Source of the DNA: Lichenicola sp964247735
GTDB taxonomy: Bacteria; Pseudomonadota; Alphaproteobacteria; Acetobacterales; Acetobacteraceae
Assembly: GCA_964247735.1 (NCBI GenBank)
Contig: CAXTVS010000001.1
Coordinates: 62,001 to 126,000, forward strand
Direction: 5' to 3'
Length of the DNA stretch: 64,000 nt
Part shown: positions 41,474 to 48,075 of the stretch, in pieces
Position numbering within the stretch: position 1 is the stretch's first letter
Layout: the number at the start of each line of letters is the position of its first letter
Made by a program: the position numbers and the translations under genes
Notes under the pieces: generated by a model
Told to the model about the DNA's origin: nothing
Seen by the model: the letters and a program-made list of their open reading frames with translations, nothing else
The model's database searches: none

Positions 41474-42519
41474 TGCGGGTTGTGGTTGGTGCCGTCGAAG
41501 TGCAGCGTGGTCTTGTACTGCTCGGTCTGGCCGGTCATCGCCACCTGCTCGCTGCGCGTCAGCAGGGCGGCGCGGAACTCCGGCGTCGGCGGCACATATG
41601 TGCGCACCGCCTCCAGCGCCTGGTGCAGGATGTCCATGCCGTCGATCCCGGTGACCTGGATGCTGATCGGCAGGCTCATCGGGTACTGCAGCATCTGCAT
41701 CGGCGGCACCACGCCCGACTTCAGGATGAAGTTGTCGCCGAACGCCTTCATGCCGATGATGCCGGTGCCGCGCGCCACCGCCATCGGCACCACCGTCTTC
41801 TCGAAGCTGTCGTAGTGCGCGTCCATCACGTTGAGCGGCATCTGCACGGTGTCGAAGTGGAAGTCGTGCGCATCCGCGGTCTCGAACATGCTGGCGTGGA
41901 TCGCCGGGCTCTTGTGCCCGGTGAAGCCGATGTAGCGCAGCTTGCCCTGCTCGCGCGCCCGCAGCACCGCTTCCAGCGCGCCGCCTTGCGCGAACACGCG
42001 CGCCGGGTCGTCGGGACGGATGATCTCGTGGAACTGCAGCAGGTCGAGGTGGTCGGTCTGCAGCCGGGTGAGCGAGGTCTCGATCTGGCCCATCGCCGCC
42101 TTGGCGGTGCGGCCATCGATCTTGGTCATCAGGAAGGTGCGGCGGCGGTAGCCCTGCATCGCCAGCGCGCGGCCGAGGCGCACCTCGCTTTCGCCGTCGT
42201 TGTAGTCCCAGCAGTTGTCGCAGAAGTTGATGCCGGCATCGAGCCCGGCATGCACCACGCGGATCGCCTCGTCGTTGGTCATGCCGCCGGGCTTGGCCAG
42301 GTGGAACCCGCCCATGCCGACCAGCGACACCGCCTCGCCGGTGCGCCCGAGGGCGCGGTACTTCATGTCGGGATGCTGCCCGATCGCGGCGGTGACGCTG
42401 CCCGGTCGCGGCAGGGCGTTGCCGGGTGCGGCGGCCACCTGCGCCTCCGCCGGCCGGGTCGACGCGGCGGCCGCGCCGACGCCGGCGGCGACGGTCTTGA
42501 TGAAGTCGCGACGTTCCAT
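41455..42519 (-). CDS. Tat-exported aldo/keto reductase
   Basis: A 354-residue aldo/keto reductase with a classic Tat signal, 'MERRDFIKTVAAGVGAAAA', so it is folded with its nicotinamide cofactor before export. AKR motifs: 'YRALGRTGEAVSLVGMGGFHL', 'GINFCDNCWDYNDGESEVRLG' (catalytic Asp and Tyr), 'FLMTKIDGR' (Lys) and 'LLQFHEIIRP' (His), 'IGMKAFGDNFIL'. It begins 20 bases after larB and overlaps the cupin gene, so it is part of the lar operon. Whether it works with a nickel-pincer enzyme or only shares the transcript is unknown. AGGAGA precedes ATG 42519. Confidence 0.88.
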   Translation of the reverse strand: MERRDFIKTVAAGVGAAAASTRPAEAQVAAAPGNALPRPGSVTAAIGQHPDMKYRALGRTGEAVSLVGMGGFHLAKPGGMTNDEAIRVVHAGLDAGINFCDNCWDYNDGESEVRLGRALAMQGYRRRTFLMTKIDGRTAKAAMGQIETSLTRLQTDHLDLLQFHEIIRPDDPARVFAQGGALEAVLRAREQGKLRYIGFTGHKSPAIHASMFETADAHDFHFDTVQMPLNVMDAHYDSFEKTVVPMAVARGTGIIGMKAFGDNFILKSGVVPPMQMLQYPMSLPISIQVTGIDGMDILHQALEAVRTYVPPTPEFRAALLTRSEQVAMTGQTEQYKTTLHFDGTNHNPQWLTEA

Positions 42520-42538
42520 GGCCGTTCTCCTGATCCGA

Positions 42539-43186
42539 TCAGCCCGGCAGGCCCAGCACGCGCAATGCCGCGCAGGCGGCGCCATAGCCGTTGTCGATGT
42601 TCACCACGCTGAGGCCCGGCGCGCAGGAGGCCAGCATCGCGTCGAGCCCGGCCCGGCCGCCGGCGGCGACGCCGTAGCCGACCGAGGTCGGCACGCCGAC
42701 GACCACGCCCGGCACCAGCCCCGCCACCACCGAGGGCAGGGCGGCGTCCATTCCCGCCACCACGATGACGACGGCGAAGGTGCGGAGTTCCTCGACCCGG
42801 CGGAGCAGGCGCCACAGCCCGGCGACGCCGACGTCGGCGATCTCGGCGGCGTCGTGGCCGGAAAAGCGCAGGGTGCGCGCGGCCTCGCGCGCCACCGGCA
42901 GGTCGGAGGTGCCTGCGGTCACCACCGCCACCCGGCGTCCGGGCGACAGCGGCGCGGCGGTGCCGGTCCAGGCGGTGCGGGAGACCGGGTCGTAGTCGAG
43001 CCGCACGCGCAGTTCCGCCGGCAGCGCGTCCAGCCGCGCCGGGTCGAGCCGGGTGAGCAGCAGCGGCGCGTCGCCGACGGCACCCAGGATGGCGGCGATC
43101 TGCTCCGGCGACTTGCCGGCGCAGTACACCGCCTCGCCGAAGCCGATCCGCGCGGTCCGCTCGCGGTCGAGGAGGAACTCGCTCAC
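42539..43186 (-). CDS. larB: Nickel-pincer cofactor synthesis protein LarB
   Basis: A 215-residue LarB, which carboxylates and hydrolyses nicotinic acid adenine dinucleotide to pyridinium-3,5-biscarboxylate mononucleotide, the first step of nickel-pincer nucleotide synthesis. The N-terminal part has 'DRERTARIGFGEAVYCAGKS' and the C-terminal half is the PurE-like domain: 'VAVVTAGTSDLPVAREAA', 'VVAGMDAALPSVVAGL' and 'VGVPTSVGYGVAAGG'. It starts at GTG 43186, overlapping larE by 4 bp. The length matches the catalytic part of characterised LarB. Confidence 0.93.
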   Translation of the reverse strand: MSEFLLDRERTARIGFGEAVYCAGKSPEQIAAILGAVGDAPLLLTRLDPARLDALPAELRVRLDYDPVSRTAWTGTAAPLSPGRRVAVVTAGTSDLPVAREAARTLRFSGHDAAEIADVGVAGLWRLLRRVEELRTFAVVIVVAGMDAALPSVVAGLVPGVVVGVPTSVGYGVAAGGRAGLDAMLASCAPGLSVVNIDNGYGAACAALRVLGLPG

Positions 43187-44061
43187 GACGCGGTCGCCTC
43201 CGCTGCGGGGGCCGGCCGCAGGAAGGCGCTGCCGGTCCGGTAGGCCGCGAACCGCACCGGCCGCGCCGGCTCGCCCGCCGCCGCCGCCAGTTCGGCCACC
43301 GCCTGGCCGAGCGCGTCCTCGCCCGCGTCCCGTGCGGCCCGCAGCGAGGTCGGGTCGAGCTCGATCACCAGCCCGTCGCGACGCACCCGGCAGCGCACGG
43401 CGCGCGTGGCGCCGGCCCCCCCCGCCTGCGCCATCCCGAGCCGCGCCGCCACCAGCCGCTCCGCCTCGTGCACCAGCGCCAGCGTGCGCGGCTCGATGGA
43501 CAGCCCGGTCTCGATCCGGCTGGACAGGCAGGGCGCCGAGGGCAGCTCCGCCAGCGCGCCCAGCCCGAGCCGCGACGCGATCCCGCGCAGGGTCGCCTTG
43601 GAGATCCCCGCTTCCACGAACGGATGCCGCACCCCGTGCGCGTCCGCCGCCTGTAGCCCGGGGCGGTAGTCGCCGAGGTCGTCGGTGTTGGTTCCGGACA
43701 GCACCAGCGCCCCAGATCCCTGCAGCCGGGCCACGATGGCGCCGTACAGATTGGTCTTGCAGAAGAAGCACCGGTTCGCCGGGTTGGCGCGGTAGCGTGC
43801 GTCCTCGAACTCGCCGGCGTCGAACACCTCCAGCGCCACGCCGCGTTCCGCCGCCAGCGCCCGCGTCCGCTCCGTGGCCTCTCCCGGCACCGCGGGCGAG
43901 CTGGCGTGATGCAGCGTCAGCCGGTGCTCCAGCACCGGCGCCGCCGCCGCGGCCAGGGTCAGGCTGTCGATCCCGCCGCTGACCGCGATCGCCACGCGCG
44001 GCGCCTCCAGCCCCGCCAGCAGCGCCTGCAGCCGCAGCAGCGCGTCCCGCACGTCGCTCAC
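43183..44061 (-). CDS. larE: Sulfur transferase LarE, three-cysteine type
   Basis: A 292-residue PP-loop ATPase that adds sulfur to the carboxylates of the pyridinium mononucleotide. The ATP loop is 'VAIAVSGGIDSLTLA' (SGGIDS near 28-33). Three cysteines are notable: 'NRCFFCKTNLYG' (Cys98, Cys101) and 'APCLSSRIETG' (Cys178). The Lactobacillus enzyme uses one sacrificial Cys; three-Cys homologues (Thermotoga type) are reported to carry a [4Fe-4S] cluster and act catalytically, so this one is probably of that kind. Other blocks: 'LSGTNTDDLGDYRPGLQAA' and 'PFVEAGISKATLR'. GTG start overlaps larC by 4 bp. Confidence 0.92.
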   Translation of the reverse strand: MSDVRDALLRLQALLAGLEAPRVAIAVSGGIDSLTLAAAAAPVLEHRLTLHHASSPAVPGEATERTRALAAERGVALEVFDAGEFEDARYRANPANRCFFCKTNLYGAIVARLQGSGALVLSGTNTDDLGDYRPGLQAADAHGVRHPFVEAGISKATLRGIASRLGLGALAELPSAPCLSSRIETGLSIEPRTLALVHEAERLVAARLGMAQAGGAGATRAVRCRVRRDGLVIELDPTSLRAARDAGEDALGQAVAELAAAAGEPARPVRFAAYRTGSAFLRPAPAAEATAS

Positions 44062-45377
44062 GTCCCGGCCTCCTCGTCCAGCGCCAGCGCTTCCGCCTGG
44101 CGACGCCGTTGCTGGCGCTGCGCCTGGCCGGCCAGGTCCCGCAGGTGGTCCGCCTCCGCCTTGGCGGTGGGGCCGTCCGGACGCTGCACCAGCTTCACGT
44201 CCACCGGCGCCCCCTCCACGGTGGTGCGGGCGATGCGTCGGCGCAGCGCCTGCCCCTGCACCAGGTGCGTGCGCAGGCCGATGGTGGTGGTCTCGCTGAA
44301 GCAGGCAGCGGTCACCGCCTCCAGCGCGTCGGGCGCGGCCAGCACCTGCACGTGCACCGCCATCCGCCCCTTCTTGCCGATCGCCGCCATCTGCACGACG
44401 TCGTGCACCCCGGCCACGCTCCGGATCCGCTCCAGCCCGGCAGCGAGGTCCTCGCCCGATTGGTCGTCCACCTCGAACGCGATCACGCCCAGCGTGCGGT
44501 GGCCGCCGTCCGGCGCGCCTGCCGGCTCCGCCGCCTCGATCACCAGCGCCCGCACGCAGTTGCTGGTGCCGGGAAGCCGCCTGGTGCCGAAGCCGATCCC
44601 GCTCGTCCCGAGGCGCCCGGACGGCCGCGCCCGCAGCCGGCCGGTGTCCCGGAGGTAGCGCAGGATCGCCGCCCCGGTGGGCGTGACCCGCTCGCCGGCG
44701 ATGCCGTCCTCGACCGTCTCGAACCCGTCCAGCAGCAGCGCCGTCGCCGGGGCCGGCACCGGCATCATCCCGTGCGCGGTGCGGATCCGGCCGGAGCCGA
44801 GCGGCAGCGCCGACACGCTCCAGCCCGCGGCGCCGATCCCGTCGATCAGCACGGCAGCCGTGACGACGTCGGCGATCGAGTCCGCGGCGCCCACCTCGTG
44901 GAACGTGGCCGCGTCGGCCGCGACGCCGTGCACGCGCCCCTCCGCCTCCGCCAGCACCGCGAAGATCCCGACCGCGTGCGCCGACACCGCCGGCGCGAGC
45001 CCGCACGCCAGCAGGTGGGCCCGTATCTCCTTCCAGGCCCGATGCGCGTGGCCGGTCCCGTGCCCGTTGCCAGGTCCATGCTCATGCCCATGGTCATGCC
45101 CGTGTCCGTGATGGTGCGCCTCGCCGTGGGCATGGCCAGGCCCGTGGGCATGATCAGGTCCCGGCGCATCCGCCGCCTGGCCATCGGGCCCCTCCACCCG
45201 GAAGCGCATCCCGCTCAGCACGCCGTCGTCGTGCGGCAGCAGCCGGCAGCGGACCGGGGCCGCCCGCGCCACCGCCTCCGACACCCGCGCCTCCTGCGCC
45301 GGGAACGCGGCCAGAAGGGCGGCTGCGAACATGTCGCCGGCCAGGCCGCCGAGCGGGTCCAGGTGCACGTGGATCAT
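44058..45377 (-). CDS. larC: Nickel-inserting cyclometallase LarC (single-chain)
   Basis: A 439-residue LarC, the CTP-dependent enzyme that inserts nickel to form the finished pincer cofactor. It opens 'MIHVHLDPLGGLAGDMFAAALL' and has 'FHEVGAADSIADVV', 'LPLGSGRIRTAHGMMPVPAPAT', 'ERVTPTGAAILRYL' and 'LMA..GKKGRM'-type C-terminal blocks ('AAIGKKGRMAVHVQVL'). Between about residues 75 and 120 lies a very His-rich stretch (repeats of HGHGHDHGHEHG type), likely a nickel store or chelator. Unlike Lactobacillus plantarum, where LarC is made from two frames by frameshift, the gene is one open frame. First gene of the operon. Confidence 0.93.
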   Translation of the reverse strand: MIHVHLDPLGGLAGDMFAAALLAAFPAQEARVSEAVARAAPVRCRLLPHDDGVLSGMRFRVEGPDGQAADAPGPDHAHGPGHAHGEAHHHGHGHDHGHEHGPGNGHGTGHAHRAWKEIRAHLLACGLAPAVSAHAVGIFAVLAEAEGRVHGVAADAATFHEVGAADSIADVVTAAVLIDGIGAAGWSVSALPLGSGRIRTAHGMMPVPAPATALLLDGFETVEDGIAGERVTPTGAAILRYLRDTGRLRARPSGRLGTSGIGFGTRRLPGTSNCVRALVIEAAEPAGAPDGGHRTLGVIAFEVDDQSGEDLAAGLERIRSVAGVHDVVQMAAIGKKGRMAVHVQVLAAPDALEAVTAACFSETTTIGLRTHLVQGQALRRRIARTTVEGAPVDVKLVQRPDGPTAKAEADHLRDLAGQAQRQQRRRQAEALALDEEAGT

Positions 45378-45457
45378 GGTCCGATGATGGCCAGACGCCC
45401 CGGCCTTGTCCACGCGAGCGGCTTGCCGAACCGCATCGTGTCCCGCACGCTCGGGCG

Positions 45458-46531
45458 ATGCCGCCATCGCCTGCGCCGCTCGATCGTCCCGGCCTTCCTG
45501 CCCTGCTCGGTGCGTGCTTCCCGGCCGGCACCGGAGCGGTCGGCGGCCAGAAACGCCGGATCCTTGGCTTGGCCGCTTCCCTGCTCGGCGCCAACCTCCT
45601 GGCCTGGTGCTGGGCACTGGCGGCGTTCCGTGGCGCGCCGGCGCTGCTGGGATCGGCCCTGATCGCCTGGGGCTTCGGCCTGCGTCATGCCGTGGACGCC
45701 GATCACATTGCCGCCATCGACAACGTGTCCCGCCGCCTGATGCAGCAAGGACAGCGGCCGATCGGCACCGGCCTGTTCTTCTCCCTCGGCCATTCAACCG
45801 TGGTGGTGCTGGCCGGGCTGGTGGTGGTGCTGGCGCAGGACTGGTTCCGCAGCCGGCTCGGCCTGCTTGCCGGATGGGGCGCCCCGGTGGGCGCCACCGT
45901 GTCCGCCGGCTTCCTGCTGCTGATCGGCATCTCCAACCTGCTGGTGCTGCTGGCCCTGCTTCGCCTGCGCGGTCGGCTGCGGCGCGGCGAGCCAGCCGGC
46001 GACCCGCTGCCCGGGCCTGGCGGCCCCCTGTCGCGCCTGCTGGCCCCGCTGATCCTCCGGGTGGGGAGCAGCCGTGGCATGTTCTGGCTCGGCCTGCTGT
46101 TCGGCCTCGGCTTCGACACCGCGACCGAGATCGGCGTGCTCGGCCTTGCCGCCGTGGGTGCCGCGCACGGGCAGGCCGGCTGGGCGGTGATGGTGTTCCC
46201 GGCCCTGTTCACCGCCGGCATGGCGCTGGTCGACACCGCCGACGGGGTGATGATGCTGGGCGCCTACGGCTGGGCGCTGTCGGAGCCTGGGCGCAAGCTC
46301 GGCTACAACGTGGTCATCACCGCCGGCTCGGTGCTGGTGGCGCTGGTGATCGGGGCGGCGGAGGTGCTGGACTTGGTTGCGGTGCCGGGCGTCGCCACGC
46401 CCGGGTGGGCACGCCTCGTCGACACGCACGGCGAGCTGGTGGGCTACGGCGTGGTCGGCGGCTTCGCCCTGCTCTGGACTGGCTCCCTGCTCGGGTGGGT
46501 CCTGCGCAGCCGGACGCGCGCCGGGAGCTGA
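45458..46531 (+). CDS. NiCoT-family nickel/cobalt permease (HoxN/NixA type)
   Basis: A 357-residue eight-helix permease. The diagnostic helix II motif 'RHAVDADHIAAIDNVSRR' (HAVDADHI, essential for Ni/Co binding) is present, together with 'FFSLGHSTVV' and 'LLFGLGFDTATEIGVLG' (LGFDTATE), the other two NiCoT signatures. It imports Ni2+ (or Co2+) with high affinity. Divergent from larC over 80 bp, it almost certainly supplies nickel for the pincer cofactor. No NikR box or cobalamin riboswitch was recognised in the short gap. The first ~30 residues are a Pro-rich leader, so the exact start is uncertain. Confidence 0.93.
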   Translation: MPPSPAPLDRPGLPALLGACFPAGTGAVGGQKRRILGLAASLLGANLLAWCWALAAFRGAPALLGSALIAWGFGLRHAVDADHIAAIDNVSRRLMQQGQRPIGTGLFFSLGHSTVVVLAGLVVVLAQDWFRSRLGLLAGWGAPVGATVSAGFLLLIGISNLLVLLALLRLRGRLRRGEPAGDPLPGPGGPLSRLLAPLILRVGSSRGMFWLGLLFGLGFDTATEIGVLGLAAVGAAHGQAGWAVMVFPALFTAGMALVDTADGVMMLGAYGWALSEPGRKLGYNVVITAGSVLVALVIGAAEVLDLVAVPGVATPGWARLVDTHGELVGYGVVGGFALLWTGSLLGWVLRSRTRAGS

Positions 46532-48075
46532 ACCGTTCGGCCGCGCCTCGCCCATGTTGCAGACTCCGCGGGACGTCTTCGACACCTGCTGTTGCCGCGA
46601 CCGTGCAGGCGCGTCAGGACATACCCGCTGTACCGTCGGCGGGTTGCCGTTGTTGCGCCGCGACAACACCGGATCGTGTAGGTCTGCAGCAGGACAATGC
46701 GTCGGCACGGTTTGTAACGCGTCACACGATCTTCTAGCGTGCGCGCCGGATCATCCGGACGATGACGACATGATCCCGCAGAGGAGGGCCGACGCGAGAA
46801 CACGGCCGACCCGCCATGCGGCGAAGATGATCGCCCGGACGCGTCGATGGACAACATCATGATCGGACGGCGGCTGTTCATGACGTGCACGACGATGACG
46901 CTGGCCATCCCGCCGCATCCGGCCGGCGGGCAGGTGGCGCATCGGCTCGTGCCGATGCCGCTCCCTGGATGAGCATCAGCCTGTCCGCTGGCCGGCGCGG
47001 GACGCTGCCGGAGCAGCAGGTGCCGGCAAGGCTTCTGCTGCAGGTCGCATCATGTTGATGCGGGCTGCCGGCCGGCTGCATGCTCCCGTGCAGCCTTGGT
47101 CCCAGGGGCGCGGTCGGCACGGTGAACGGCAGGACCTGGCAGCCGGCACGTAGCGCCGCCGGCTGTGTCACGGAGCTTCCGTTCGGCCCCGCGGTCCTGT
47201 CGGCGTTTGTCCCGGCGGTGGAGCTGGGGGCCAGCAGGTCGCCGACGTGGCGATGGCAGCGGGCAGGATGTTCGTGACGAACTTCGTGTGCTGCGGGTCC
47301 GCAGCCGTGACGGAGCAGCGGGAGATGACGGCGCGGGGCGTGCGGCCGCTTCCTTTGCCGGACCCTGCGCACCAGTCCAACGAGCGCAGCGGCGGCGTGC
47401 TGAACCGCATCCTGCTGCCGGCGACATCGCCTTCACGGCGTCCTGCCGGCTCTGCCGACGAGGTTTCATTCGACCTCGTCGCCTGATTGGCAATTTGAAC
47501 CAGATCAACCGGTCCAGGCGACATCAAGTTGCTCCGGCATGCCGGGCAATCGTCATGAAGTTGTTGACCGCGTCGGCTGGCTCGCCAAATCGCCTCACCG
47601 ACACCTGCTTCGAGCATCGTGCCGGCATCCACGCCACCGTCGCGCGCCGAAATGCATTACTTGCATACCTGCCGGATCAAGAAATCTTGTCAGACATTCT
47701 TGAACCTCGATTGTGGGACAAGAAGGTTCGACATCGGCTCGTGACGGATCAATCGCCTCGCTGCAGTCTCAATCCTGATTGCGATGCCGGCAGCCGCGCT
47801 GCCATGCATGGACGCCGAGGTAGATCATCCGCCTGCGGAACGTTTTCCGAACTCACTTGCGGAACGCAGTTCGGCTTTCTAAGCTTGTGATGTCGACAGC
47901 CATTCCCTGGGACTTGGCCTCCTCTTGAGCTTTGGCGAGGCGCATCAAGGCTTCTTCACAAGGGAGTCCGTCAACAGGTCATGTCGCCAGCCATCGTGTC
48001 GGAGGTGGCACAGGCGAGGGCATGATCTCGGCATCCCGCTGACTGTCGATCCAAGAAAACTGAGGAACGTCAAGA
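46532..48075. other. Gene-poor region with eroded reading frames
   Basis: About 1.5 kb without an intact recognisable gene. GC content falls in parts (for example 47480-47760). Near 47380-47512 a broken frame reads 'RRPAGSADEVSFDLV', then after a one-base shift at 47480 'RLIGNLNQINR', which loosely resembles MobC-type plasmid mobilisation proteins (IGNNLNQ motif). A frame at about 47556-47890 ('MKLLTASAGSPNRL' onwards) is not recognised. The end carries a good ribosome site (GAGGAACG) for the GH3 gene. This looks like decayed mobile DNA, but the evidence is thin. Confidence 0.45.

Noticed and set aside
41455..42519. The aldo/keto reductase considered as the nickel-pincer client enzyme
   Set aside because: It has the usual Asp/Tyr/Lys/His reductase tetrad and none of the LarA motifs, so it should use NAD(P)H; only operon context links it to the cofactor.
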